A stretch of DNA of 64,000 nucleotides from Engraulis encrasicolus (taxonomy: Eukaryota > Chordata > Actinopteri > Clupeiformes > Engraulidae). The notes below the pieces were generated by a model. That model did not search any database and was not told the DNA's origin. It saw only the letters and a program-made list of their open reading frames with translations. Positions 1 through 25,799 of this stretch are shown here, piece by piece. The stretch is from contig NC_085857.1 of NCBI RefSeq assembly GCF_034702125.1, positions 50,125,844-50,189,843 on the forward strand, given 5' to 3'. Position numbers and translations under genes: made by a program. Numbering within the stretch: the first letter of the stretch is position 1; each line of letters opens with the position of its first letter.

Positions 1-262
1 AGTCAATGCATCCATGTAGCATTGCTACATGCTACACGGATCCATTGACTTTCACTAGCTTAGCGACATGCTCCCTCTTTTAACTTGTCTTAAAACAAGA
101 CAGCGGCTTACATGAAAAATAAGACACTTTACCACCTTTATAAACCCTGGCCAACGATTTTAACTGTATTAAGCCCCAAAATAGTGGCATACCCCTTTAA
201 TATGTATAAACAATACCAATACTACTCCTCATTTGCACCCCCCCCCTCTTTAATCCACTCAG

Positions 263-2680
<2,418 letters not shown>

Positions 2681-3477
2681 TAGTGTATGGGTACTTCATG
2701 ATTAAGTGGACTTGCCCAAGCAGCACTTACTGTAATCTCTAAATCCTGTTTATTGCTTTTTGCTTACTGTAAGTGGGCTTGCCCCAGCAAGTCCTACATT
2801 CTGTAATATTTAATATTCAGTCCTGTATATTATTAAGGGGGCTTAGCTATCTTGTTATCTGGAAAATGCATCTTTCTTCTGTAAATCGGGAAAGTATTTT
2901 TAAATGTGTAGTTGTCAGCATTCTTGTATACCTGACATTCTGGGTTTTTTTTTTTTTTTACGTCTAACACTGTCAGGAACACTTTGTAATAATTAATCAT
3001 TGTTAATCATTTTGAAAAAGTTGTGTTTTTTTCTCTCAATAATCACAATAATCTAAGTAAGTAATATACACGTTTTGTGCAGATGGTGAGGAGGATGGGA
3101 AGGAGGATGTATGTGATGATTTTTTCACCCCTGAAAAGTCTTTATATACTTTAAAGAAGAAGATGATGAGGGTGATGATGATGACAGCGAATGTGTTGTT
3201 TTTGTTGTTGATGATGACGATGAAGATGAAGATGAATTTTTCACGTATGTATTCCTATATTTAAATGAAGATATTGATGACAAGTTGAAAAATACCTGAT
3301 GGTCCTTTAAAGTGTCACCTTCTGCCACAAACATCTGCCCATGTCAGCAACATAAATTAAGTGGAGCGTAATCCAGGACTGTAGATATTGTTACTCTGTA
3401 CATGAGCACATTATAATATTACAATTCTACTGTTTTGTTCAAACCAAGTCTTTATGTAATTCAAATTATTTAATAAA
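2681..3477 (+). other. 3' UTR and poly(A) signal of gene 1
   Basis: The region after the stop holds GAT/GAA-rich trinucleotide runs (3090-3240) like those after the stops of genes 3 and 4, and ends with AATAAA at 3472-3477. The sequence just downstream (GAGAGATAT..., then a TTAGTGAAGCACTAAGCG block) is conserved after the poly(A) signals of the other genes. The inverted duplication starts inside this region, near 2731. Confidence 0.65.
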
Positions 3478-3589
3478 GACGAGAGAGATATCGAAACCTG
3501 CTTGAGTCATTAGTGAAGCACTAAGCGTGGCCAGTTCCACAAATAGCCCATGCAACAAGTAGCTCGAGCAAAGGAAAGGTTGCTAAGTG

Positions 3590-3735
<146 letters not shown>

Positions 3736-3739
3736 CATA

Positions 3740-3900
3740 TGAGCATAGCAAAGGTCCACTTCCTCCACTATGTTTTTTTTTTCAACTGCAGACAGAGAAC
3801 ATAAGGTCAGACAAAAGGTGAAGGCTACAGCAGTCAGGCTATCAGTCAGGCTAGGGTCCTGCGGACAACAAGGAGGGCAAAACTGGCAGAGTACGATCAG
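3740..3900 (+). promoter_or_regulatory. Gene 2 promoter region and 5' UTR exon
   Basis: A PU.1/ETS-like site reads ACTTCCTC at 3758-3765 (GAGGAAGT on the other strand). It is followed by a leader exon ending ACGATCAG at 3900 and a GT donor (GTACG). The same ACGATCAG-donor end is seen in the leader exons of gene 4 (21567) and gene 5 (63702), so this is taken as the untranslated first exon. Transcription start not determined. Confidence 0.55.
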
Positions 3901-3982
3901 GTACGCAAGACAAAACCAGACATCTGATTATAATATAGTGATAAGGCTCCAGATAAGCTTAAGCTAATAAGATTGTTAACAT

Positions 3983-10101
<6,119 letters not shown>

Positions 10102-11934
10102 ACAGAAACAATGTCTTAAGATTGGCTGAGCAGGTGTCCATTATCCCCTGATAACGGGACACCTATGAAGTAATGTGTGTAATATCAGTTTTCACCTAAA
10201 CCCGGCTGTGCTGTGCCGTGCTGTGTTGCGCTGTGTTGATCTGAGCAGGGCTGTCAAATCAGAATGGTTGGCTTTTCCATTCGAAAATGTGCAGCCCCCA
10301 AGAAGGTGGCACCTAAGGCTGCACCTAAGGGACCATCTGACATTATGGAAAGCTAAAAAGTGTCTACACCAGCGAAAAACATTTGCAGAGCATTTTTTCA
10401 GTTTTCCTTGTTCTATTTTGCACTGTTTCCACATGCACTTCTGCAGATAAAGTGAGCCAATGATGAACACATGATATTGATGGTTGAAAGGTACCCTCAC
10501 TGGCATGGGTTACTGTTGAGGATATCCAGCTCAGCAGCTTTCCTTAAGTAGCGGTTCTCAAACTTTGTTTTCCTGCGCACCCCCTTGTATATTTGAATGG
10601 TTCGCTTGCAGCCTAACTGCCACAACCCACTGCACAACTTTGATTAATATTAAATATATTTATTGGGATTTCATTCGTTTGACCAGCATTGTGGACTTAA
10701 CACAATCACATGGCATATTTTTGCCTACGAGGGTATACCTGTAGATAGCGAGCCACACTGTAAAATAAATCACATCAAATTTACAGTGAAAATCGGCGGC
10801 TTTGGTTGTACAGTGACAATGTATTTGGCTTTATGGTCAAGAATGTTAAAATCTACAAAAACAACAGTGCTCTCTCCCATCCTCCACCATTGTTACTGTC
10901 CTGCCCCCTCATCTTCATGACACCATCACTGAGGTACACTGACTGTGGTACTGGTCCCCTCCTCATCCCACACCATCACTGAAGTACCCTGCCTGTGGTA
11001 CTGCTCCCCCACCAGAGTATCATGTGAATGCCATAATCAAGAATTTGACAAGTGCAGGTATTAATTGAATCATAGCATATCAGCCCATAGTACTCAGGTG
11101 AGGGGAGTCACTGATTAACAGACTGATTAGAATGGGGCTACTTGTTGCTGACAAGAAAGTTATAAGTTAGAATATTTTATACTCACTATCATTACTTTCT
11201 TACATGGTGTAAAACTTAAGTTTAAAGAAAATAAAGAATAGTCTACAAAATTTAGGTGCAATTTGCAATTTGCAATTTTTTCGTTGACAATGATGATTAA
11301 CAATGTTGGGGAACATAGCAGGCTACATGTCACTCTCGGGCAGAAACTCCACTTTTATAAATGTATTATCTCCACAATTTTATTTAATTCTATTAAATAG
11401 GCTAACTTATCAAATATATGTCCATGGAGACTCACCAGTAGAGCTGATTTATATTTTAATAACAGATATAGTAATACAAAAGAAGTGGAAATAGGAATGT
11501 GGACAAAACGACAAGCCTATACTTTGTCGGAGAAAGCAACTCACAACTGCAATCGTTATACTCTTTCTGCCTACATCCGTAGTTTGTTATGGTGCCTGTT
11601 TTAAAAGAGAGGTCACACCTCTTGACCAATCAGTGGGCTGGTTGTCAACTTACTGTTCAGCTCACTTCAGCCAGCCAGCTGGCTTTAGAGCTGAGTTGAG
11701 CTGAGTTGAGCGCAAGTCGAAATGCAAAATGTTGGCGGCTGAGTTGAGCTGTACCGGGAAAATATGTGCAGTGGAAATGACCCATATGTGTGTGAAGTGA
11801 AGTGAAGTGAAAACTCTGTAAAAATCATGTGGAAGATATACCCTCAGCATTCCAAAAGAGGATTCCATGCATCAAGACTACAATTTGTTGTTCATAAAAA
11901 TAAACTCTATATAACTGAGATCAGCTTTAATAAA
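10102..11934 (+). other. 3' UTR of gene 2 with arm-specific insert
   Basis: AATAAA at 11929-11934 is the likely poly(A) signal. Most of the interval (10181-11787) is an insertion missing from the inverted arm, where the UTR is about 200 bp. Without the insert the distance from stop to poly(A) signal matches. Confidence 0.6.
10181..11787. mobile_element. 1.6-kb arm-A-specific insertion, probable nonautonomous DNA transposon
   Basis: The inverted arm reads straight from TAATGTGTGT to GTGAAGTG where A has 1.6 kb extra. GTGTGT stands at both junctions, though in low-complexity sequence. Both ends hold TTTCAC/TTTCCAC and a CCGG...GCTG region in inverted orientation. A hAT-like end (AGCGGTTCTCAAACTT) is near 10551. 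No transposase frame is seen. Confidence 0.5.
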
Positions 11935-12032
11935 GAAGTGAGAGATGCTGAAACATTGTGTCGTCAGTACTGAGCATGACCTCTGAGAAAGGTGGCTTAA
12001 GGAAGACAAAGGTGCTGCTGCTGAGATATGTG

Positions 12033-12356
<324 letters not shown>

Positions 12357-12539
12357 TATGCAGTATGTGTATAATTAAGACAAAAAAAGACAAAAAAGAA
12401 AGTGAGAATTGTGATGAAATGTTCAGTTTTCATAGGCATACGGTAGGTGTGACCAGTACACTACATTCAGTGATTGACAAAAGTGGAGAAGTCAATACAG
12501 GCTGATTGCAAAAAAAGCAAGGTTGGAAGAAAGCCTGTG

Positions 12540-12610
12540 CGTGCATGTGTGCGTATGTGTGCGTGCGTGCGCGCATGCGTGCGCGCGTGCGTGCGCGCGT
12601 GCGTGCGTGC

Positions 12611-12683
<73 letters not shown>
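12540..12683. repeat. GC/GT alternating tract and (GA)n
   Basis: GCGT/GCGC alternating purine-pyrimidine sequence (Z-DNA-prone) followed by pure GA. In the inverted arm the matching place holds a far longer (CGCA)n(CA)n array at 43673-43861. Confidence 0.95.
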
Positions 12684-12685
<2 letters not shown>

Positions 12686-12875
12686 CAAACAATGGAAGAG
12701 TGTGATGTAGTACTTGCAATATGTGTGTGTGTGCGTGCGTTTGTGTGTGTGTGCGTTTGTGTGTGCGTGCGTGCGTATACTGTGGTTTATTTCAGCTGCA
12801 GTTTCCACTTGCAGGATAAAAGATATAAAATAAGAGTCAAGCAGCAGGGTTAAAAAGACTGTCTAATAGCGTGTC

Positions 12876-13024
12876 AAATAGAGGAAGTGTCACTGGACCA
12901 CTGACTGAAGGGGGTGGGGTGAGATGTTGTGAACCTCACTGAACATTACTCAGCTGAGTGCAATGTACAGTCAGTAGTGGATCTAAACAGCCTTACTGCG
13001 GAAGCAAGGGTAACGGACTCAAAG
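12876..13024 (+). promoter_or_regulatory. Gene 3 promoter block and 5' UTR exon
   Basis: A PU.1-like site GAGGAAGTG at 12881-12889 is followed by the block CACTGGACCACTGACTGAAG, GGGTGGGGTGAGATG and CTCAGCTGAG (E-box CAGCTG at 12951-12956), then a donor AAAG|GTAAGA at 13024. The same block precedes gene 4 (21430-21567) and, diverged, gene 5 (63555-63702). Conservation across paralogues supports a shared regulatory module; factor binding is inferred from motif only. Confidence 0.65.
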
Positions 13025-13195
13025 GTAAGACAAATCACATGCATGTTTATTATTATTGTGCATATTATTATATGTGATCATTTCTGTCAACTAAATGCAA
13101 AGTGATTTTATTCTAATACAGTGTGTTAATATCCAAATATGGCTTCTTTAGACTGTCACACCAGTGGTTCTGTCTGGAGGGTGGTTCTGTCTGGC

Positions 13196-17161
<3,966 letters not shown>

Positions 17162-18278
17162 TGTATATTGGTACACTGATTACAGTATCTTCTTTTAATA
17201 GAAGTCAACAGAAATGTTGCACATGTCTATCTCGAAGAAGATTTAGCAAAATTATTTCATAATTATACACCTTTTTTGTCTCGTTCAATAATCTACGTAG
17301 GTTAGTAATAGACTGTTTTGATGATGATGATGATGATGATGATTGATTACCACGATGATGATTATGATGATGATGATTACCATGACAATGATGATGTTGA
17401 GTTCTGCCTGGGTAACAGGCCTTGGTAAACCTTTGCTACCCTCTCAAGACAGTGAGTGATTTTCAGAAAACCCACTACGGGGAGTTTTATTGAAATAAAG
17501 CGTAGGATGGTGGAGGAATATTGAAAGTCTTTTATGACACTTACAGTGGTGTAACGCAAAACTGTCCTTAAGCATTCTGTATGAACAAACCATGCCTTTG
17601 TAATTGCTGCCTTTACTGTGCATAAGTGACTTGAGTTCTATGTGGGCAGCTGCAGCCTAATGGTTGGGAAGGTGTTGGCGCAGGTTTGAATCCCACAATT
17701 ACCTCTCCCTACACCTGCGTCCATTGCTGAAGTGCCATTGGGCAATTAGCTGACTCTTACCCTCTGGTGTGCCGTTCAGGAGGGAAGGGAACGGCCCTGC
17801 GTGTAGTTGCTGAACGCAGCAAGATGATGTAAATCAGGTTAACTGCAAGGTTAATTAGAGCAGTGGGTCTCAACCATTTTCAAACAAATACCCCCTTGAA
17901 CTCATCATAAGTCTGTAATTAAAATGAGATAGACTAATGCACCCAATCTCCACAGTCTCCTTCTCAATGCCCCCCTAGGGCTCTCTAATGCCCCCTGTTG
18001 CAGTTGTAGAGGCCCCTGCTGAGGAACCCTGTATTAGAGTATTGAGATATTGTAATAGAGTATTGAGATATTGTAAGTAATAGGTATATATATATGCCTA
18101 TATATATACCTATATACTGGTAGTGCAACATTTTGATGATTACTGGTAATCTTTTTTTAAGCACTGGGAAAAGCCAGCAAAAAACGTTGGAACAAATTTT
18201 AAGATTATGCATTCTGTTACATTATACATACGAAAATTGTATGGAGTCCTAATATAATTGAGACCAGTTTTCAATAAA
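17162..18278 (+). other. 3' UTR of gene 3 with SINE and poly(A) signal
   Basis: Contains ATG/GAT trinucleotide repeats (17318-17395), a CTGGGTAACAGGCCTTG block also found after the gene 4 stop (62812), and AATAAA at 18273-18278. A tRNA-derived SINE lies at 17645-17832. Confidence 0.6.
17645..17832 (+). mobile_element. tRNA-derived SINE
   Basis: A-box-like GCCTAATGGTTGGG and B-box GGTTTGAATCC. The inverted copy (about 32940-33150) keeps about 23 bp more of the tRNA-like head, so the A copy has an internal deletion. Confidence 0.7.
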
Positions 18279-18828
18279 TAAGTGAGAGATGTCAAAAACG
18301 TCTTGTGTCCTTAATGAAGTATTAAGCGTGCCCCGTTCAAAAATTAACCGTGAGAAAAGTGGCTTGAGCACAGCAAAAGTGTGTGTGCCTGTAAATCATG
18401 TTACGGGTAAATGTTATATTATCTTAAACATAAGGCTATTTAAAAAAAAAAATACACCTTTGAAACACTCTTGTCAGCTAATGTGTGAAATAGTTGACGA
18501 TAACGCAGCTTGACATTTCTGCCATTTTAGAGTATTGTGCAAACTGTTAAGTTAACAGTTAATGGAATCTACAAATTAAGCCCATGAACTTAAAATGTCA
18601 CTCTAATTATAGAATGACCCACATATGACCATAGCAAACACGCTGAGGTCCACTTCCTCCGTGGTTTATTTAAGCTGCAATTTCCTGTACTCAGAGAGGC
18701 TCTCTATCTATCGAACTACCTGTGTCTCTATCTACAGTATCTATCACCATCAGTATCAATATCGCTGCCTCTTTCTGTATTGACATTTATATCTATCCAT
18801 CTCTCTCTATCTTTCTCTATTTATGTAC
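18279..18828. other. Intergenic block between gene 3 and gene 4
   Basis: Holds the conserved post-poly(A) block (GAGAAAAGTGGCTTGAGC near 18352) and an ETS-like ACTTCCTCC near 18651-18659. No open frame is convincing. The inverted arm has about 200 bp extra at 32007-32207. Confidence 0.5.
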
Positions 18829-21199
18829 ACTGTAAAAAATGCCTGTTGAAATTACGGCAAAAAACTGTCAAATTGCAACAGTCAGTGACCGTAAAATGTA
18901 AAACAGTTTATCTCTGTACTAAATATGGCAAGCCACTATTTAGTCAAAAAGCGCTACATAACTTTATTTTTGACAGGTGTCATATGTAGAAAATACTGGA
19001 CTGTTCTCTGTAAATGAAGATATTGGAAAATACCGTTAAGTGAGATGAAGTAGTCAAGAAACGGTACATAACTTTATTTTTCACTGGTGTCAATATGTAG
19101 AAAATACTGAACTGTTCACTGAAAAGAAAATATTGGAAAATACCGTTAAGTGAAGATGAAGTAGTCAAGAAACGGTACATGACTTTATTTTTCACTGGTG
19201 TACACATATGTACACAGCAAATTTGCCAGAGTTCGATTGATCAGAGTTAGACTGGTGTTCAGCCAAAATCTAAACATCAAGAGTTGCAGCAACACTACAG
19301 AGTGTTATTTGACTCCTCTGGATCCGAGTTGTTGAGCTAAGAGAGCTAGAGAGTTAATGTTGAACTCCCTTGAGAGTTATGAAAAACGTGCCTCCCCAAT
19401 TTTCAAATGTTTTGGCAACATGAGCAGCCATTTTTGTTGAGTCCCCTATAAGTGAACCAAACTCAATCCTCTGTTAGTGAACCAAATTGTGAACCAACAG
19501 ACAAAGAACTCTGTTCTGCTTTTCTTCACATTGTGTATACTACAAAAAGTAGGTGCTCTTTCTGGTCGTGTTAGGCTTTTTGTCCTCTTTTAGTCCAATA
19601 GATCTCTTGTGATTGCACTTGTTCCAGGTGTAACTTGTCAAACCACTGATAGGCTGGTTGTAACAGGCAGAGTTTGATGTCAACACGCTATTTGATTAGT
19701 AGCCATCAATGAGTATTAACTTAGAGTACAACCCTCTGCATGTGTTGTAGTTCATCCTGCGAAAAATTCTCCACCGCAATATTTTTTTCCCTTTGATGCT
19801 TTGCCATCAGAGTTTTCGATTGAGAGGCAAATTGACACGGTAAACCTCTTCAAAATTCAGATTTTTTTGTTTGCATTCCTCCTACCCAACAGAAAGCAAT
19901 GGAGTTGATAATGAATTGAATATTAATTACTCCACAGAAAACATATTGCCTGTCTGCTTGGCTCCAGGTGCCTCCACGTTGTAGATTTGACAACAATGAA
20001 GCTGGCAACTGAATAAACTGTGCAACAGTTAAGGACTGCAAATGGCAACAGTTTGCACATTTTGCAGTAATTCACTGTAACTTATTATTTCTCCGGTAAC
20101 AGCCTACAGTTTAGCCTCATTTAATGTGTAAAATATACCTATAGGCTAGTATAATCTGAAAAAGTCTACCTGGGACAGTAATCCATTGAGCTCTTAGAAG
20201 TAGCCCAGTCTATTTGAAACTGTCATTCTACCCCATCCAAATCAATCTATCAATCAATTCCTGACCTCACCTGAGTGCTAAGGGCTGTCATGCAATGATT
20301 AACTTACTGCCTGCACCTGCCAAATGCTTCATCACTCGGGTCACATGGTTCACTTGAGCATGTATTTAAACAGGGACTGTTGCATTGTACTGCTCACTGG
20401 TTGCTAGCTAGCTAGCTGGCTGGGTGGCTGTAAGGCCGGCTGGCCGGCTACTGGCCTGCCCTCACCTGGCCGGCCCGGCTAGCAGGTCACGTTGTAAGGG
20501 TGGCGCATGGTGGCTTGCTAACTAGCTTGTTTGTTAGCTTGCTTGCCCCGCTAGCTTTGGCCTTCATTTTCCTTAAGGTTATTTTCAGGCCTTTTTTAAA
20601 TAAAGAATGGATTTGCATACCCTTCATTGATGATACTAGACTGGTCCACCTGCCTGCACTAGACAATCTGGCAATTGGGCATTTATTTAGGTATCTAATT
20701 AAGTTGATGTTTATTGGACTCCAATGAGTAAAATCAGTCTAATCAGTTGTCTGTGATTGCAACTCTATAATTGGACTCACCTGAGTATAATCAGTCCAAT
20801 CAGTTGTCTGATTGTAACTCCATAATTGAACTCACCTGAGTATAATCAGTCCAATCAGTTGTCTGATTGTAACTCTATAATTGAACTCACCTGAATATAA
20901 TCTGTCCAATCTGTTTTGGCAACCACTGCTGCCATAATTTTACCGTAAAATGTAAAAAAAAAATAATACCGTTATTTATTTAACGGTAGGCTTTGGCAAC
21001 CACTGCTGCCATAATTTTACCGTAAAATGTAAAAAAATAATACCGTTATTTATTTAACGGTAGGCTTTGGCAACCACTGCTGCCATAATCTTACCGTAAA
21101 ATGTAAAAAGGAAATATACCGTTATTTGTTTAAAGGTAGACTTTGGCAACCACTGCTGCCAGCAATTTTCCGTAAAAACAACAGTTCTTTTTTTACTGT
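18829..21199. mobile_element. 2.4-kb DNA-transposon-like insertion, arm A only
   Basis: Ends ACTGTAAAAAATG and TTTTTTTACTGT form a short TIR. GTAC stands at both junctions (18825-18828 and 21200-21203). The inverted arm shows the uninterrupted site TATGTACACTGTAAAATAG. No transposase is recognised. Inside are minisatellites (18985-19200, 20715-20905, 20926-21175) and a CTAGC/GGCTGG-rich stretch (20400-20545). Confidence 0.7.
20926..21175. repeat. Minisatellite of about 75 bp
   Basis: At least three copies of a unit with TTTGGCAACCACTGCTGCC, TTTACCGTAAAATG and ATACCGTTATTTATTTAACGG; each unit has an inner inverted repeat (ACCGTTAT...AACGGT). Confidence 0.85.
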
Positions 21200-21429
21200 G
21201 TACACTGTAAAATAGACATGAAAAAATTAGGAAGAAAATAGTTAGGAACACCATGGAAGTTGTGCTACATGTGACGAAGAACTAAACCGCTAAAATCGTA
21301 ATCTGTAAACTCAACATTAGCAAAACATTGAGACACAGTCTAACATAAAGACAGAAAAGAGAAAAAAAACAAACTTCAAAGCGCCAAAGCAAGTGTGCCA
21401 CACTATATGTAGCGGAAGGGAGTGGTCTA

Positions 21430-22001
21430 TTAACTGTGTCACTGGACCACTGACTGAAGGGGGTGGGGTGAGATGTGAACCTCACTGAATATTACTCAGC
21501 TGAGTTGTACAGCCAGTTACCAAGTGAGAACACGAGCAAGAGTAAAGGACTCAAAGAGCATGATCAGGTAAGACAACTCAGTAACACTTTATTTTAGCGT
21601 TACATCTATTAGCACTAATACATACAATGTTGATGCCGGTATATAAGTAACTTGTAAGGCATGTACTAAGCAAAATAAAACATTTGTTAGGTCCTTACTA
21701 AGGTTATATTTGTAATACATCCCTAATTGTGCATGATTAAGACATTTGCTTAGTACATACCTTAGAAGTTACTTATATCGGCATCAACATTGTATGTAGT
21801 GCTAATAGATGTAACGTTAAAATAAATCGTTACCGGCAACTGAAGTACACGATAGACTGGCAAGCAAAGAGATAGCGATTTTACTGTAATAGTTGAAGGG
21901 GGTTCTTATTTACCACTCTTACTCTACTACTCTACTACTAACTTGGTAGTCGAGCCCAACGGTCCACCGCTGAAGCCAGAGTAAAGGACGAGCACGATCA
22001 G
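21430..22001 (+). promoter_or_regulatory. Gene 4 promoter block and duplicated 5' UTR exon ends
   Basis: The conserved block CACTGGACCACTGACTGAAG ... CTCAGCTGAG leads to a donor GATCAG|GTAAGA at 21567. A second copy of the exon end, GCACGATCAG at 22001, is followed by GC (GCAAGC), a possible GC-AG donor. A palindromic MITE (21581-21834) lies between. The gene 5 leader shows the same doubling. Confidence 0.55.
21581..21834. mobile_element. Palindromic MITE (family 2)
   Basis: Arms of about 120 bp: GTAACACTTTATTTTAGCG and, reversed from the far end, GTAACGATTTATTTTAACG; both contain ACATCTATTAGCACTA and CAATGTTGATGCCG. Present at the same site in the inverted arm (31099-31352). Confidence 0.8.
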
Positions 22002-22146
22002 GCAAGCTGTGATGTCATATGAAACCATGTTATTCAGATACACAATGATGTGAATCATTTCTAGCAAGCAGATGCATAGTGAGTTTATTCTCATGGCTTT
22101 CAGACTGTCCTGAAGTACATCTGAGAAGAGGTTGGTTCCTTCTGTC

Positions 22147-22186
22147 ATGGGACCCTTCGTCAAAGTCATACTCTGCCTTGTTGCTG
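22147..22186 (+). CDS. Gene 4 signal-peptide exon (orphan)
   Basis: MGPFVKVILCLVA in a 40-nt exon ending GCTG|GTAAGA, equal in size and phase to the leader exons of genes 2 and 3. No Ig or stalk exon follows before the foldback element at 24269. The nearest downstream family exons in the same orientation are at 60585-62313, so this is likely the 5' end of that gene, with the middle lost, in a gap, or displaced. Confidence 0.7.
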
Positions 22187-22213
22187 GTAAGACTGTTAGG
22201 CACAGTGGTTAAA

Positions 22214-23354
<1,141 letters not shown>

Positions 23355-23859
23355 TGAAAATATATTGGCATACATTTTTGTAAATTGACATTGAGAATGT
23401 TTAATAAGGGTCATGATCATATGCTGTATATTTTGCGAAAGGTTTTAACTTGCCACACCCAACCCATTTTCTCTGTGTGATCAAGAAACACCTCAGGAGG
23501 TCTGGCAAAAGGGGCTAGATCTACCTGGAGACAATGGAAGCCCCCACAGCTTGGAGACAGACGGGGGATGGTTACTCGCTACTACAAAAAAGGCAGATAC
23601 TCTAGGGAAAGACAGAATGATCTTGATTGTTGCTGTTAGGAAGAGGTCACAGGAGAACAGAATGCAAAAATGCTTTAATTATTTGTAACTTCATGCCAGA
23701 TGCTTTGGATAAATAAACCCGCTAAAATCAAGAATTGGACACCATGCTCTCTGACTCTTTAAAAAGAACACGCTGGATTCTAGCCAACACATAGTAAGTT
23801 TGGAAAATGATTTTGAAATGATTTTACAACGTTTGGAACAAAATGGCTATAATCCAACA
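23355..23859 (+). mobile_element. Solo LTR, arm A only
   Basis: The 505-bp insert starts TG, ends CA, holds a poly(A) signal AATAAA near 23714, and is flanked by the 4-bp duplication AGTG (23351-23354 and 23860-23863). The inverted arm has the empty site with one AGTG. This is the expected structure of a solo LTR; family unknown. Confidence 0.75.
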
Positions 23860-23944
23860 AGTGATACTGTCCCATTTTTGGAAATAAACTTGAGTTAAAT
23901 AATAGGGTTTTCCCGTTCTTTCAACCGTTCTCTGGGTATGGCAG

Positions 23945-24062
23945 TGCAAATTTTACCTCCAAGCTAGCAGTTAACATTGAGTCCTATGAGACCAGCTGGC
24001 GGCTAACTGGTCTCATAGGACTCAATGTTAACTGTTAGCTTGGAGGTAAAGTTTGCACTATC
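23945..24062. repeat. Near-perfect 2 x 50 bp inverted repeat (hairpin)
   Basis: Arms contain CTCCAAGCTAGCAGTTAACA and its reverse complement, with GAGTCCTATGAGACCAG mirrored by CTGGTCTCATAGGACTC and a short loop (CTGGCGGCTAA region). A copy lies in the inverted arm at about 29475-29592. Confidence 0.9.
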
Positions 24063-25060
24063 AAATAAAGATTAGGAGACGATTTTATCAAAACATTCTG
24101 CACAAGACAGGGAAACGCAGCTTCCTTTTCTTCAGTGCAGTCCAACACGTCACTCTGCCCACAGAGTACCTGACGGGCCTTTGCCATGTACGACTTGTCA
24201 TGAGGCGGGTAGAAAAGGGCACATGCTAAGGAAATGGCTTTTTGCCTCCTGGCCTCTGCACATTAGTTGGGTCATTTATAGAAGTTCCGTGACCGTGGAG
24301 AGGAAAGGTTCGTTTCTCACTGGATTTGTCATCTATAAAGGTTAAATAACAAAATGAGCCGGGGTGCCCCTCACAAAAATGTGGGGAAATTTTTGTAGAG
24401 CCCTATATATCCAAAATGGCTGCTGCCAGCCAAACTGGAAATTTACTTTTTAATGGTTTTGCGCACAATGCTGCATAATACATGGTTTCTGAGACTATTT
24501 GGGTCAAGAAGTTCACAAATGATGTAGATTTATTGATTTGACCTATTTTTGACCTTCAAATTCAAGATTGCTGCCAGTTTTGGCTCTTTAAATGTCAATT
24601 TTTCAAAATCGTCAGAGAGCTTTGATATTAGGCTCAAATGAAAGGTCTGCTCATACTGAGTTCAGTTATGGACAGTAAAGTAGGCTATGCAGAAGTCATC
24701 TGAAAGGTAAAAATATCAAGGTTTGTGGTTGATGAGAATTAAACTGCTTATAAGTCGGGTCATGATGTGAGGTTCCGTGACCATCCTCTGGCAAGGATGT
24801 TTTGATGATTGATTTGACCCTTTAGAAAAGATTTAGCCCCCATGTCCCTCCCAGAAATCCCGGCATTTTTTGCTAGAGACGCAAATTCAAAATTGCGTCC
24901 GGCGCCATCTCTAAGAAATAACTTTTAATCTGAATGACCTAAAATCATGTATGAAGACACTTTTTCATACAAGTCAACCATGAGGATTCCAAATCTGACG
25001 TCATTTTGATAATACAACTTTGTTTTGACCATGAAATTCAAGATGGCTGCCATCTAGAAC

Positions 25061-25398
25061 AGTCGTTTTCAACCTTTTTTTGGCCGTGACCCTGCAAAAC
25101 TGGACTGGGGACCCCCAATTTGTGTAGCTCCATTCCTCATACATAGATATTGAGAAAATAGCTGATATACAAGCATACAATACCTCACATTATAAGGCGT
25201 AGTGTGCTTGTAGGTAGGCAATTTTCACAATGTTTGGCTTTTTAAATATGATTTGACAATTTGGCCAATGTTTTAGCATTGTTTGTTGATAGCTTTAGAT
25301 GCAGTGATGGTAGTTTACTTTGAGAGTCCTTACGTTATCCCCCCCCCCCCCCCCCCAAAAAAAAGGGTCTCGACCCACAGGTTGAAAGCCACTGATAT
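25061..25398. mobile_element. hAT-like MITE remnant
   Basis: Ends CAGTCGTTTTCAACC and, reversed, CAGTGGCTTTCAACCTGTGG, typical of nonautonomous hAT ends. The partner copy in the other foldback arm is 26838-26999. Confidence 0.55.
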
Positions 25399-25799
25399 AG
25401 TGGAAAACTTGAACTTAAGGCAAGAGCTGCTGAAATGGAAAGAAGTTCTCTCAAAGCAGCCATCAACCTGGTTGAAGACAGTCAAACGTGTGAAGCTCTC
25501 AGAACTGCTAGAAGACTGTGTTGTTGAGGAATTCAACCCCAATGGCATATAGAGGAAGACGCAGAAGAACAAGCTCATCCAGAAGATCTCCCTCCAACAT
25601 ATTGTGATTGAAGAACCCTATGTTTCTCTAATTGACATGGGCATGATCTGGAGGATGGCAACTCCATCAGTAGAAGATTGGCAGACACAGGATGCCACAC
25701 CATACAATTGGTTGGACTATGTCCAAAAGGTGTCTCCAGCATCCTTGCCTGCCAGTGTGGAGTGGCGCACTAGGTACGCCAAGTAGTTGTCAAGAAGGC

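Noticed and set aside
13139..13195. Upstream in-frame ATG as the gene 3 start
   Set aside because: It adds a non-hydrophobic 19-residue stretch not found in paralogues, whose leader exons all start at the position of 13196.
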